From NCBI GenBank assembly GCA_009773355.1, contig WRPG01000015.1:1-64000 (forward strand): DNA of 64,000 nt, written 5' to 3'. This DNA comes from Limisphaerales bacterium. GTDB lineage: Bacteria > Verrucomicrobiota > Verrucomicrobiia > Limisphaerales > SXTU01. This document shows positions 42,662 to 51,228 of the stretch, piece after piece (the stretch's first letter is position 1; every line of letters starts with the position of its first letter). The translations under genes and the position numbers were made by a program. The notes beneath the pieces were generated by a model. The model saw only the letters and a list, made by a program, of their open reading frames with translations, ran no database searches and was not told where the DNA came from.

Positions 42662-43486
42662 TCATTCCGCGAGCAGCGTGCGTCCCACCGTAACCATCTG
42701 CTGAATGAGTTGGCGTTGCCGGTCACGTTCTTCCGCCCCCGGCGGCTGATCACCGAACGCGAAGGCCGCGCGTCGCACCGGCCCGCTCTGCTCGGCCTCG
42801 GTGAAATGCCGCCGCAGCGTCGCCGCAGCCCGTGCATAGCCAGGATTGGCGGTGGTGGCCTCAACGCGAAACTCGGCGACCGCCTTGTCGAAGCCATCGA
42901 CATAACGGGTCACGAGCAGCAGGACATCGTAGGCATCCTTGGGCTGCTGGCGTCCCGCGAACGCATTCAGCTTGAGCACCAGCAGCGGCCCGACGCCGGA
43001 CACGGGCACCTGAACCCGTTGCCGCACACCAAAGAGGTCGTGGCCCTCGATGCTGACTTTGCGTTTGGTGGCCAGCGCCCGCCCGATGCCGGGAAACACG
43101 CCTGCGGGCACCCCATCCACCATGGCCGTGCCTTCGTTGGCGGTAGGATGCTCGGTCAGAAAATCAATGAACACCGGCATCGCCTCGAATTGGCGCACGT
43201 AACGCCCCTGCTCATCGCGCTTGAAGCCTTGCCCCGTCAAGTCATCCGCGATGCTACCGTATTGGCCGCCTTCCACTGCGAGCGCGGCTCCCAGGTCAAC
43301 GTCCATGGTGATCGCGCCGGGCTGCGAGTTCGACCCCGGTTGGATGAGGTATTTAACGGCCAGCCCGCCGACCAGCACGAGGCTCTCATGGTAGCGCTCC
43401 AAGGAAACCCACGCGGTCAGTAGTGCTGCCTCGGCCCCCACAAGGCTACGGGCCGGATACTCTGCGAAGCTGGCAAACTTGCTCAT
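42662..43486 (-). CDS. AbiEii-like nucleotidyltransferase toxin
   Basis: The protein has 274 residues. LVLVGGLAVKYLIQPG followed by ITMDVDLGAAL is the GG...DxD signature of minimal nucleotidyltransferases. KLNAFAGRQQPKDAYDVLLL is the typical later motif with Lys and Asp. AbiEii toxins are GTP-binding nucleotidyltransferases that arrest growth during phage infection. The gene overlaps the upstream AbiEi-like gene as ATGA (start 43486), the antitoxin-then-toxin order of type IV systems. The third catalytic Asp cannot be fixed by eye. Confidence 0.8.
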   Translation of the reverse strand: MSKFASFAEYPARSLVGAEAALLTAWVSLERYHESLVLVGGLAVKYLIQPGSNSQPGAITMDVDLGAALAVEGGQYGSIADDLTGQGFKRDEQGRYVRQFEAMPVFIDFLTEHPTANEGTAMVDGVPAGVFPGIGRALATKRKVSIEGHDLFGVRQRVQVPVSGVGPLLVLKLNAFAGRQQPKDAYDVLLLVTRYVDGFDKAVAEFRVEATTANPGYARAAATLRRHFTEAEQSGPVRRAAFAFGDQPPGAEERDRQRQLIQQMVTVGRTLLAE

Positions 43487-44538
43487 CGGCCTCCCTTTCC
43501 AAAGCCCTTCCAATCCCGCAGCGCCTTGGCCTGCTCCGGTCCACGCCAGCCGACCGGCAGCAGGTCGAGGTAGACCTGCGCATCGCAGGCCAACGTGAAG
43601 TCGCCCACCCGCTGCGTCTCACGGAACACGCCGTCGTCCTCCGGCACTGCCAGCCACAGCGTGCCGCCATCGGTGACCCGACGGGCTGTCAGCGCCCGCT
43701 CCACGCGCTCATCGGGTAATTCCGGCACGTAGGCCGACACTACTGGCGGTGTCGTGTAAGGGTGCCTCAGATTCGCCGCGAACCACTGCGTGAAGGTCGG
43801 CTGTCCGCTCGTTGGGAGGCATTTCACCAACCGCCGGGCGACCGCCTCCAGGTCCGACTCCAACAACGAATACTGCCGCACGGTCGTCCGCCGCGCCCAG
43901 TCATCCCGTGCTGCCCATGCGTCCAGCAGGGCATCGGCGCGGGCGACCAGCAACACCCGCCGGTCCTGTCCCAGCAAACCCTCATTCACCAGATGCCGCA
44001 CCAACCGGGACACCAGCCCCGGACTCAACCCCGTGCGCGCCACCAGTTCGCTCTGGCTCCACGTCCGCCCCGGATGGCTTAGGAGCGCCCGCGCCAATCG
44101 GGAACTCTTGGCAGAAAACAAATCCGGCGGCGTGAGCGCTGGCCGCACCCGCTGCGACGACACTCCTGGCTGACGTTCTACCAGCAGCCCCTTCGTCCGC
44201 AGCCACAGTCGACCGTTCAAATCCAGATAGTTTAAGCCGCGTTCCCGGCACTGTCCGGCCAACGTCTCTGACAGGTGAGGTGCAATCAACAACCCCGGAC
44301 GACCGCCAGTCCGTTCGGCTAGGCGGTTCGTGTTGCGGGCGGTGGGGGTTTGGACGAACTCCACGTCAAAGCCGAACCGCCGCCCGTCCAGCTCCAGTTC
44401 CAGCACGGCGTCGGCCCCTCGCTCCCGGCGCGGCTCCCACACCTTCCACTTCCAGTGCAAGACAGGGTCGTGGGCCAGCAGTTCGCGGGCGGCTTCCCGC
44501 AACTGCGCCTCGGTCGTGATGGTCTTTAGTTTACTCAA
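43483..44538 (-). CDS. AbiEi-like antitoxin/regulator with an N-terminal nuclease-fold-like region
   Basis: The protein is about 351 residues from a TTG at 44538; no ATG or GTG lies near the coding start. The central winged-helix part RLARALLSHPGRTWSQSELV with TGLSPGLVSRLVRHL is a clear HTH, as in AbiEi antitoxins, which repress their own operon. The first 120 residues (ADAVLELELDGRRFGFDVEF, LLIAPHLSETLAGQCRERGL, NYLDLNGRLWL) resemble a restriction-endonuclease-like core, with no certain catalytic triad. The operator-like inverted repeats at 44529-44582 overlap the start. Pairing with AbiEii supports the call. Confidence 0.75.
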   Translation of the reverse strand: MSKLKTITTEAQLREAARELLAHDPVLHWKWKVWEPRRERGADAVLELELDGRRFGFDVEFVQTPTARNTNRLAERTGGRPGLLIAPHLSETLAGQCRERGLNYLDLNGRLWLRTKGLLVERQPGVSSQRVRPALTPPDLFSAKSSRLARALLSHPGRTWSQSELVARTGLSPGLVSRLVRHLVNEGLLGQDRRVLLVARADALLDAWAARDDWARRTTVRQYSLLESDLEAVARRLVKCLPTSGQPTFTQWFAANLRHPYTTPPVVSAYVPELPDERVERALTARRVTDGGTLWLAVPEDDGVFRETQRVGDFTLACDAQVYLDLLPVGWRGPEQAKALRDWKGFGKGGR

Positions 44539-44582
44539 AGTAGTGATTACACTGCGCAGTAAAGCAGCACTATTTAGTAAAC
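44529..44582. promoter_or_regulatory. Nested inverted repeats at the AbiEi-like start
   Basis: GTTTACT (44529-44535) and AGTAAAC (44576-44582) are perfect inverted repeats flanking the 10-bp palindrome ACTGCGCAGT (44551-44560). AbiEi-type antitoxins repress by binding inverted repeats, so this is the probable autoregulatory site. Confidence 0.6.
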
Positions 44583-44699
44583 ACAAGCTCGCACTGGTCT
44601 TCGTGCGCACGGGTGGCGCACAGCCGCGATGGCGCTGGAGGCCAAGCGCTGAGGTTGATTGTTGCCCGAACCAGCTGAACTTGTCGCTGATCCTAAAAC

Positions 44700-44718
44700 T
44701 GTCTCCTTCTGGGAGACA
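44700..44718 (-). terminator. Weak intrinsic terminator after the histone-like gene
   Basis: A 7-bp perfect stem TGTCTCC/GGAGACA with a 5-nt loop. On the minus strand it is followed by GTTTTAG, a short U-run. It lies 31 nt past the stop of the 44750 gene. Confidence 0.45.
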
Positions 44719-44749
44719 TAGTCCATGACCCTGCCCTTCTTGCTGCCGA

Positions 44750-45253
44750 TTACGCAGCCTTCTTGGCAGCGTTGACCTTCGCCCAGCGTTTCTTCGCCCC
44801 GGCAATCATCCTGGCCTTCGCCTCGGGGCTGATAACCCTCTTGGTTTTCTTAGCGGCAGGCGCGGGAGCCGGGGATGAACCAGTCTTGCCCTTCAACTTT
44901 GCCCACCGAGCTTGATGAGCCGCCCGCATCTTGGCCTTGGTCGCCTCGCTCATGGTGCGCTTGGCTTTCTTCGGAGCAGGAGCAGCGTCAGCGAGAGCCT
45001 TGCCGCCCGCCTTGCCCTTCTTCTTTGCCCACCTGGCCTGTTGCGATGCTTTCATCTTGGCCCTGGTGGCAGCACTGAAGGTTCGCTTGCCCTTGGTAGT
45101 TGTCGTCGGAGTTGTTGGTGCTGGTGAAGCCGCTGGCGCGGAAACATCCTGGCCGAGCACCTGGCAGATTTCGTTCAACCTCGATTCGAGCTTGGCCTTC
45201 TCGTTGATGAGGGCAGCTTGCAGGGCAAGGTATTTGTTGATGTCAGAATTCAT
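44750..45253 (-). CDS. Histone-like Lys/Ala-rich repeat protein
   Basis: The protein has 167 residues. The N-terminal 40 form a helix (LALQAALINEKAKLESRLNE), likely coiled coil. A Pro/Ala/Thr linker leads to three imperfect repeats around ARWAKKKGK, ARWAKLKGK and KRWAKVNAAKK, each preceded by a Ser-containing helix cap (TFSAATRAKM, TMSEATKAKM, VISPEAKARM). The very basic repeats suggest DNA or RNA binding in the style of histone H1-like proteins. ATG at 45253; another in-frame ATG at 45283 adds ten residues. It stands alone with its own terminator. Confidence 0.75.
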   Translation of the reverse strand: MNSDINKYLALQAALINEKAKLESRLNEICQVLGQDVSAPAASPAPTTPTTTTKGKRTFSAATRAKMKASQQARWAKKKGKAGGKALADAAPAPKKAKRTMSEATKAKMRAAHQARWAKLKGKTGSSPAPAPAAKKTKRVISPEAKARMIAGAKKRWAKVNAAKKAA

Positions 45254-45343
45254 GCTAGGAACATAGCCGAGCGGGGACGACAATCACAAGCTGTCTGCCT
45301 TGCCGTCATTGAACATTCGCTAACACCACTTGTCGAAACCCTC

Positions 45344-45577
45344 ATGAAGCCACAGAACGCAATTGCCTGGCCGTTGCTTGAGGACGGACAGGTCTGGCAG
45401 ATGAACGAAACGACCTGCCGCATCGGACAATTAGGCAAGAAGCTCGTCCACTACATCCTGTTCAAAGGCCAGCCCACGCAGAACGCCCCGCTTGTGACGA
45501 ACAAGGAAGTGCTGACGAAGTATTTGCAGGAGATGAAGGCGGTTCTGGTGCAGGGTCAGAAGTTTGCAGGGTCGTAG
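45344..45577 (+). CDS. Small conserved hypothetical protein
   Basis: The protein has 77 residues: a hydrophobic start (NAIAWPLLEDGQVWQM), then beta-like stretches (CRIGQLGKKLVHYILFKG) and a basic helix (KEVLTKYLQEMKAVLV). The pattern recalls small proteins that recur in Verrucomicrobia genomes. No function is known. ATG at 45344 is preferred to the longer frame from 45218, because the extension overlaps the divergent histone-like gene. Confidence 0.6.
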   Translation: MKPQNAIAWPLLEDGQVWQMNETTCRIGQLGKKLVHYILFKGQPTQNAPLVTNKEVLTKYLQEMKAVLVQGQKFAGS

Positions 45578-45870
45578 TGCGCGTGGCGATGGGAACACTT
45601 TCGGGCGGGCAGCTTCGAGTTTTACCTTCGGATGGTATGGGCATCTCCTGCCCTGCCTCGGAGCCTGCCCGCCCTTCCACTTACAGATCACCGCGTCATG
45701 ATGCCCGCCGGGTGACAGGTGCACATGTGCCTCGGTGCGCGTCTCCTTCAAGGCGGAAGCCGCGCATGGGGCAATCAGCTTGGCCAAGTCCGGCCGTGGC
45801 TCAACCGGCGCTGCCACCGGGAGCGGGCCGTCCGCCGATGGCGGTGGTAGTGCCGCGCGCGGGGTCCGGG

Positions 45871-46782
45871 TCAGACCCTGCTTGGCGGCGAATCTGTCGA
45901 GGGCCCAGGTCGCTGCACGAACTTCTTCAGAATATGCCCTGTGAGCGTCACAGTCCACGCAAGCGAGGACAGCGCGCCGGCCCCGGACGTCCGCCCGTTT
46001 TCGCGGATGAGGCTGCCGAGCACTTCATCTTTCCACACGTCCCGGAGAATGGATTGGAAACGCTCCTTTGCCCGGTCCCGGAAATCCTTCCGCTGTTGCG
46101 TCATCTGGAGTGGACCCGCTTGCTCATCGGCGGCTCCTCGCTGGGGTGCCAATGCAGCTTCGATCGGCAGCATATGCCAGGCCCCAAAATTTTCCCTGAT
46201 GATTTCGTCCCCCGCTATCCACCAACTCTCCAATCGTTTCTCCAGCGTATCCGTCCCCTGGCCGAGAGCGGGAAACGATGCGAGGCCCAGCGTCTGATAA
46301 CCGTAACACAGCTTCTCCGAGGGAGTCGGGTTGAACACTGCCCTACGCACTAGGACCATGAACCAGATCAGCGTCAGGCAGACCCCTTCCAGCCCGTCCC
46401 CGTCGTGAACCCGCTCTTTGGCGGGCTGTTCCTGATAGCTGGAGGCATCAAAGGCGTCCCGGGAAGCTGACTTGAGCACCAAGTCGCTAAGCGGTTTTCC
46501 AGCATCCGGTCGGTTGCGGAGTTTGCGTTGAAACCGCCGGCTCAACTCGCAGATGAAATCGCAGGCACCAGGCTGCTTATGGGCCACCCGCCCGCAGAGG
46601 CCCTCGATAAAGCCGATGAACCAGTGGGAATTCGATTTGCTGGCACCGCCGCGCTGCCGCAACTCAAAAAAGCTTTTCCCCATCAGCTGTGCGAACCGGA
46701 TAGGGGCAGTTTGGACCAATTCAAGAAAGCTTTTGAAGGTAATCGCACCTGAACCCTGTGTTGAGGCTAATATGTCACTCAT
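45871..46782 (-). CDS. Hypothetical protein, possibly frameshifted at its 3' end
   Basis: The protein has 303 residues of unknown family. Two hydrophobic stretches (CLTLIWFMVLVRRAVF and LSSLAWTVTLTGHIL) might contact membrane. GC and codon use are lower than in neighbouring genes. The C-terminus ends in a Pro/Ser-rich tail, while the next frame continues with EEVRAATWALDRFAAKQGL toward 45700, so a frameshift near 45940 may have shortened it. ATG at 46782. No operon partners are seen. Confidence 0.5.
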   Translation of the reverse strand: MSDILASTQGSGAITFKSFLELVQTAPIRFAQLMGKSFFELRQRGGASKSNSHWFIGFIEGLCGRVAHKQPGACDFICELSRRFQRKLRNRPDAGKPLSDLVLKSASRDAFDASSYQEQPAKERVHDGDGLEGVCLTLIWFMVLVRRAVFNPTPSEKLCYGYQTLGLASFPALGQGTDTLEKRLESWWIAGDEIIRENFGAWHMLPIEAALAPQRGAADEQAGPLQMTQQRKDFRDRAKERFQSILRDVWKDEVLGSLIRENGRTSGAGALSSLAWTVTLTGHILKKFVQRPGPSTDSPPSRV

Positions 46783-47044
46783 AATAGCAGCAGTTTGGGG
46801 CGAGCTGTCATGGTTTCAAGGGAATCTTTTGACATTTTGCGTGAGACGTCCCGGCCAAGGTAAAGGCGATGGTAAGGCCAAAAGTGTCTGAAGTGCCGCG
46901 CCGCTCGTAGCACAACCAAGCCCTTGCCTTGGTTTCCCTCTCATCGGGGCACCTACCCTAAGTCGCCGCCTTGTGTCAAGGGGGTCATTCAGCACCAAGT
47001 GTCCCTGCCCATCGTTGTGCCCACTCAGTAGTTATCTCGCCGCA

Positions 47045-47314
47045 ATGAATGAGAAACTACTGACGACGGAGCGATTGCCGGCACGCGTGAACGCCGACCA
47101 AGTGGCAGCGCTTCTGGGCATGCAGGCCAGCGACATCCAAATTCTCGCCCGCTCCCGGCTGCTGAAGCCGTTGGGCAATCCCGCCCGCAACGGCTCCAAA
47201 TACTTCGCCACGTGCATGATCCTGCGGCTGGCCGAGGACGAGCGCTGGCTAGCCCGCGCCAGCGACGCGATCGTCGCGCACCATCACCAACGGAATCATG
47301 GAGGTGAGGAATGA
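47045..47314 (+). CDS. Excisionase-like helix-turn-helix protein
   Basis: The protein has 89 residues. NADQVAALLGMQASDIQILA with RSRLLKPLGNPARNGSKYFA is the winged HTH of the MerR/excisionase type, where the wing carries NGSKYF. The late part (MILRLAEDERWLARASDAI) is helical. ATG at 47045 is preferred over a longer frame. Its stop overlaps the next gene as ATGA. It probably recruits or regulates the recombinase-like proteins of this element. Confidence 0.7.
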   Translation: MNEKLLTTERLPARVNADQVAALLGMQASDIQILARSRLLKPLGNPARNGSKYFATCMILRLAEDERWLARASDAIVAHHHQRNHGGEE

Positions 47315-47946
47315 GCACCACGCCTGTCCCCTTGTTGCGCACCATCAATGATCTGCTCACGCACATCCAGGCGCAGTCGATTAAGCCGAAGCATAAGGCG
47401 GGCTACCTGCAGGAGTTGAGGACGTTGGGCGCATTGGCCGACAACGCTGCCCTCCCGTTGAGCGACATCTCTCCGGAACTCCTGCACAAGTGGGCGAACA
47501 CCAAGCGGGTTCTGAAGCCCGACACGCTGCGCAAACATCTCCAGGCGCTGGTCGCCGCGTTGAAGATCGCAAAGGGCTTGCAGTGGATTTCCGATAATCC
47601 AGCCAGCGAGCTTCGGCAGCACCTGCGCTCCAAGAACAAGGTTGCCCAGACGGTGCCTGTCGTCGCCCCGCCGGCGAACTCCAGTCCCCCGCCACCGAAC
47701 CTGTCCATAGCCGCACCGGTGCTCGCGAACACTTTGATTCTGGCCTACCGCACCGGGTTGTTCCGTGAGGATAAGGTAGTGGAGGCGCTGGGCGACAGCC
47801 CCCAGTTGCTCGCGGACTGCCGGGCGGCCAACTGGATCGCTCCGACTATCACGGCCTCGCGCCTCGCGCTCTACAGCCCCATGGCCGTGGCCGAATGCCT
47901 CCTGCGTGTGTGGCGTGAGGGCCGCCCAAAATCGAAGCAGCCATGA
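47311..47946 (+). CDS. Hypothetical protein with an integrase core-binding-like N-terminus
   Basis: The protein has 211 residues. About 20-95 (HKAGYLQELRTLGALADNAA, LHKWANTKRVLKPDTLRKHL, ALKIAKGLQWISDNPASEL) reads like the SAM-like core-binding domain of tyrosine recombinases. No catalytic domain follows; the C-terminal part is helical with a Pro-rich linker before it. It is translationally coupled to the preceding HTH gene. It may be a DNA-binding accessory protein or a truncated recombinase. Confidence 0.6.
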   Translation: MSTTPVPLLRTINDLLTHIQAQSIKPKHKAGYLQELRTLGALADNAALPLSDISPELLHKWANTKRVLKPDTLRKHLQALVAALKIAKGLQWISDNPASELRQHLRSKNKVAQTVPVVAPPANSSPPPPNLSIAAPVLANTLILAYRTGLFREDKVVEALGDSPQLLADCRAANWIAPTITASRLALYSPMAVAECLLRVWREGRPKSKQP

Positions 47947-48399
47947 ACCTCGGACACAATTCTCTCGCCTTCGCAAAGCCGGCCGGGCTGCCGGGGACAC
48001 CCGCCTCGCCCCGCCAAGCAGGCTCATGCCTGGCCATGCTGACCCATGCGGATTGCTCGGGCTCCAGCGCCATCCTGCACGGCTGCACGGCAGATTTCGT
48101 TCCTCCCCGCGCCGCTTGGGGCTCAATTCCTCATCGCGAGTCCGATTGCGGTTCGGCCCCATGCAGCCCCATGCGGCCCCATGCAGCCCCATGCGGCCTG
48201 CCTGCTGGTCGCCACCCCAACACCATGTGCAATACCGACGCCATGTGCGAAAACCCCTGTAAACATTACGCTTTATCACCATCTCGGCGGTTTCTTGCAC
48301 TTTGCACGGCCACTGCACGGCAGCCCCTGAATTCCACTGAAACGCTGTCGAACTTCAAACGTGTTGATTCGTAAGCCAACCACCGAGCTCCCGACCACC
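47947..48399. other. 453-bp intergenic region
   Basis: No supported gene. It contains the ATGCRGCCCC tandem repeat. Frames from 47943 or 48046 are short and low in coding character. Confidence 0.55.
48161..48198 (+). repeat. Four-copy 10-bp tandem repeat ATGC(A/G)GCCCC
   Basis: Four exact-length copies alternate A and G at position 5; the last is truncated to ATGCGGCC. A preceding GGCCCC at 48155 may be a fifth partial copy. It is a simple microsatellite. Confidence 0.8.
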
Positions 48400-49854
48400 A
48401 TGAATGCTTCTTCACCCCCCACAGCGGCCGGCTCTGCCAGCCGCCCGTCGCGCGCCCCCGTCTACGTCGCCCGGGCAGGCAACATTACTCTGCCGGTCCG
48501 GCAGTATCAAAACCGTGGCCGTCCCATCTACACCTTCGAGTCCAAGTCCGCTGCCGGCCAGCGCGTGCCGACCAGTCGTCGCAACTTGAATGCCATCAAG
48601 ACCCTCGCGGACAAGCACGCTACCGAGCTGGCGACCTCCGGGTTCCAAAGCCAGGCGCAAGACATCGACAAGCGCGAGGAACTGGCCCGCCAATTCGAGG
48701 AGTTGCAGGCCCTCACCAAGCCCTTGCAGCTCTCGCCGCTTGAGGTAGTCAAAGCCTATCTTCGCCTCACCGAAGATCTCAAGGGCGTCCCGCTGGCGCA
48801 GGTGGTGCAGATGTTCATCCGTGCTGGTGGTGTCCAAGTGCTGTCGGCAACGGTGCCCGCGGTGGTGGACGCATTCATGGCGCGGGATTCACTCGCGAAG
48901 AAGGGGCCTGACTATGTCAAACAGATCAAGAGCACCCTGACGGCGTTCGCCGGCCAGTTCCCAGGGCCGATTGACCAACTCGCCTTGGTGGACATCGAAA
49001 CCTGGCTCTTTGGACTCGAAGTCGCGGAGACCACGCGGCGCACCTACCACGGACGGCTGTGCCAGCTTTTCAGTTTTGCGCAGGCCCGTCGCCACCTGAC
49101 CCGCAGTGTTCCCCACGAGATGACATATGTGCCGATGCCGAGCCCCAAACGTAAGAAGGCCGTCATCATCGGGCCCGAGGAAATGGCAGAAGCGCTCGCC
49201 CTGGCTCAGGAGTTTGCACCGGACCCTGATACTCTGCTCCATCTCGTGATTGCTGGCTTTGCCGGGTTGCGCGAGGTCGAGTTACAGACCCTGTGCTGGG
49301 AGGATATACTCGGGGACGAGAATAGCTCCGACACTCCTCAGATCGTCCTCCACGAGGACCAGGTCAAGACCAACACTTCTGCCCGTTCGGTGGAGGTGCT
49401 CCCCACGCTCCGCGCGTTTCTCAAGCCGTTCCGCCTCGCCGGTCTCACCGGCCCGGTATTCTCCGTCTGCGATATCAAACACAAAGCCTCGAATCGGTTG
49501 CCTCGCTGGTCGGCCCTGAAGATAGGCTTGGCGGACACGCAAGCCATGCCCCCGGCCAAGTTCGTTTGGAAGCGCAACTTCCTGCGTCGCGGCTTTGGCT
49601 CCTACCGCTTGTCCACGTTGAAAAATGTGGACCTCGTCACCCACGAAATGGGCAACACAGATTTCGTTTTGCTAACTTACTATACCACTCCTGTCTTCGA
49701 GCCCATCGCGGACAGGTATTGGGCTATCCGTCCTGGTGAGGGCTACCACGAAAGGGTTCGCACGTGGCTGTCCTCATCCCGCTGGCGGAGGCAGCGCGCC
49801 CGCCGCGTCAAGATTGTGGCCGAGGCCCGCGCGGCTCGCATGCAATCTGTCTGA
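48400..49854 (+). CDS. Tyrosine-recombinase-like integrase, atypical catalytic centre
   Basis: The protein has 484 residues. About 140-240 is a core-binding domain. The catalytic fold begins around 265 with LHLVIAGFAGLREVELQTLCWED (Arg I), then EDQVKTNTSARSVEVLP (Lys region), LRRGFGSYRLSTLKN where HxxR would be but the His is not evident, HEMGNTD for the second His and LLTYYTTP for the nucleophilic Tyr. The missing first His makes activity uncertain. ATG at 48400. An A/C-rich leader without Shine-Dalgarno is shared by genes downstream. Confidence 0.8.
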   Translation: MNASSPPTAAGSASRPSRAPVYVARAGNITLPVRQYQNRGRPIYTFESKSAAGQRVPTSRRNLNAIKTLADKHATELATSGFQSQAQDIDKREELARQFEELQALTKPLQLSPLEVVKAYLRLTEDLKGVPLAQVVQMFIRAGGVQVLSATVPAVVDAFMARDSLAKKGPDYVKQIKSTLTAFAGQFPGPIDQLALVDIETWLFGLEVAETTRRTYHGRLCQLFSFAQARRHLTRSVPHEMTYVPMPSPKRKKAVIIGPEEMAEALALAQEFAPDPDTLLHLVIAGFAGLREVELQTLCWEDILGDENSSDTPQIVLHEDQVKTNTSARSVEVLPTLRAFLKPFRLAGLTGPVFSVCDIKHKASNRLPRWSALKIGLADTQAMPPAKFVWKRNFLRRGFGSYRLSTLKNVDLVTHEMGNTDFVLLTYYTTPVFEPIADRYWAIRPGEGYHERVRTWLSSSRWRRQRARRVKIVAEARAARMQSV

Positions 49855-49914
49855 ACAGACTCCAGCGACCAATTTTCCCTGAACCAAACAAAAACAGCCA
49901 AACACAAACTGTCT

Positions 49915-50478
49915 ATGCACTCACTCGAACCCAACTCCCCTCCCACCCAGCCCACGCCTGCAGGGGCAACACCCTCCCCCAAGGTCTACGTCGGCGTCGA
50001 CAACGGCCTCACCGGGGCTGTCGCCGCGTGGTTTCCAAATGGGCACTGGCACTTCTGGCCGGTCGCCGTCGAGGACTCCGGGAAGCAACGACTCCTCAAC
50101 ATCGCCGCCGCGTGCGATTGCCTCGAGCGTCTGGCCGCGCAGGCCGGGGGCAAGGACAACCTCGTGGTCGGCTGCGAACTTCCACCGGTCAACCCGCGCT
50201 TCGGGGCCAAGAGCAACTTCACCTGCGGCCGGTGCGGCGAGTTCTGGCGCGTGCTGCTCACGATGCAAGGCATCCCGTTCGCCTTCGTCCGCGCCCAGAC
50301 CTGGCAGAAGGACGTGTTCCAAGGCATCCCTGATGGCGATTCCAAAGTCGTCGCGGCCCGCTTCGTGGAACAGCGCTTTCCCGGCGCGCTCAACGGCCAG
50401 CGCCTCAACAAAGTCCAGCGCGCCGGCGTGGTGGACGCCATGTGCATCGCCGCCTGGTCCCGCCTCCAAGCCCGCTAA
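49915..50478 (+). CDS. RuvC-like Holliday junction resolvase (phage/element type)
   Basis: The protein has 187 residues. YVGVDNGLTGAVAAW at about 25-39 is the RuvC-like first strand with Asp, VVGCELPP carries a catalytic Glu, and GVVDAMCIAAWSRLQ near 172-186 has the final Asp. A CxxC pair (FTCGRCGEF) is unusual for RuvC and might bind zinc. Such nucleases cleave branched DNA in phages and integrative elements. The 3' end and trailer are duplicated at 51137-51269. Confidence 0.75.
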   Translation: MHSLEPNSPPTQPTPAGATPSPKVYVGVDNGLTGAVAAWFPNGHWHFWPVAVEDSGKQRLLNIAAACDCLERLAAQAGGKDNLVVGCELPPVNPRFGAKSNFTCGRCGEFWRVLLTMQGIPFAFVRAQTWQKDVFQGIPDGDSKVVAARFVEQRFPGALNGQRLNKVQRAGVVDAMCIAAWSRLQAR

Positions 50479-50529
50479 CTCACTCTGAATCCACGCCAAA
50501 CCAAATCGCAATTCCGTCGGACAACAAAC
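50397..50529 (+). repeat. 133-bp direct repeat, copy 1 (RuvC-like 3' end plus trailer)
   Basis: It matches 51137-51269 at a constant 740-nt offset with five mismatches by my count (about 96 percent) and no gaps. Confidence 0.9.
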
Positions 50530-50549
50530 AAAGAATCCAACCCAGCCCT

Positions 50550-51032
50550 ATGAACACACAAATAGAAACTGCTCCACTCACCTACACCCTCAACTACCGC
50601 CGCATCGAACGGACCCCCGGCATCACCTCGCCGGAGGCATTGGCCGCCGTCCAGCCACTGCTGGAGCACGGGGGTCCGATTCCCATGCACGACCCGTATT
50701 GGGTCGATCTCGATCACCACTCCGGGTGGTCCTGCTTCTGCCTCCACCACGGCAACAAGCGGCTCACCATGAACATGATCGTGTGGGACGAGACGCAAGC
50801 CAGCCAACTATGGTCTCGTATGGAGGCCGTTTTGTATCTGAACAACCGCGACCAGTTTGACGCGGACCGCTATGAGAGCGCCCGGCCCATCCCGCCCGCC
50901 GTCACCCCGTGGCTGGCCACGCTGACCTATCCTATCCTCATGCACCCCGACTGGTCCGTGAGCGAACTGCGCTGGATCGAGGCCTTCCAGCGCAGCTATG
51001 CCGAGGCGTTGCTCGCCAAAGTCACCGCCTGA
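50550..51032 (+). CDS. Hypothetical small protein, paralogue of the 54642 gene
   Basis: The protein has 160 residues. TLNYRRIERTPGITSPEALA, HDPYWVDLDHHSGWSCFCLH, RLTMNMIVWDE and VTPWLATLTYPILMHPDWSV match the 54642 product in the same order. No known domain is recognised. ATG at 50550 after an A/C-rich leader. The two paralogues both precede tyrosine-recombinase-like sequence, one intact at 55162 and one a scar at 51079, which points to a duplicated cassette. Confidence 0.75.
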   Translation: MNTQIETAPLTYTLNYRRIERTPGITSPEALAAVQPLLEHGGPIPMHDPYWVDLDHHSGWSCFCLHHGNKRLTMNMIVWDETQASQLWSRMEAVLYLNNRDQFDADRYESARPIPPAVTPWLATLTYPILMHPDWSVSELRWIEAFQRSYAEALLAKVTA

Positions 51033-51078
51033 ACCACCCAACCAAGCCCGGCCAAACTTCACTTTGCCGAAACCGATT

Positions 51079-51228
51079 ATGAAACCGTCCATCCCCACCA
51101 AGCTCCACTCGCGCGTTGTCGAAGGCATCGACGTGCCCAGCGCCTCAACAAAGTCCAGCGTGCCGCCGTGGTGGACGCCATGTGCATCGCTGCCTGGTCC
51201 CGCCTCCAAGCCCGCTAACTCACTCTGA
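51079..51228 (+). pseudogene. Mosaic scar: recombinase 5' end fused to RuvC-like 3' end
   Basis: The first part (51026-51136) matches the leader and first codons of the recombinase gene at 55162, including SIPTKLHSRV and GIxVP. At 51137 it switches to the 3' end of the RuvC-like gene in the wrong frame. The join lies at a short microhomology (CCCAG against GCCAG). It records loss of sequence between two duplicated cassettes. Confidence 0.85.

Noticed and set aside
42446-43423. 325-codon plus-strand frame over the AbiEii-like gene
   Set aside because: Mirror of the nucleotidyltransferase gene with low-complexity Arg/Ala/His content.
45431-45958. 175-codon minus-strand frame as an independent gene
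   Set aside because: Its 3' part is antisense to the small gene at 45344 and it lacks a start context; the 5' part is better seen as a possible shifted tail of the 303-residue gene.
48161-48198. ATGCRGCCCC repeats as a CRISPR array
   Set aside because: Repeat unit is 10 bp with no spacers and no cas genes nearby; a simple tandem repeat.
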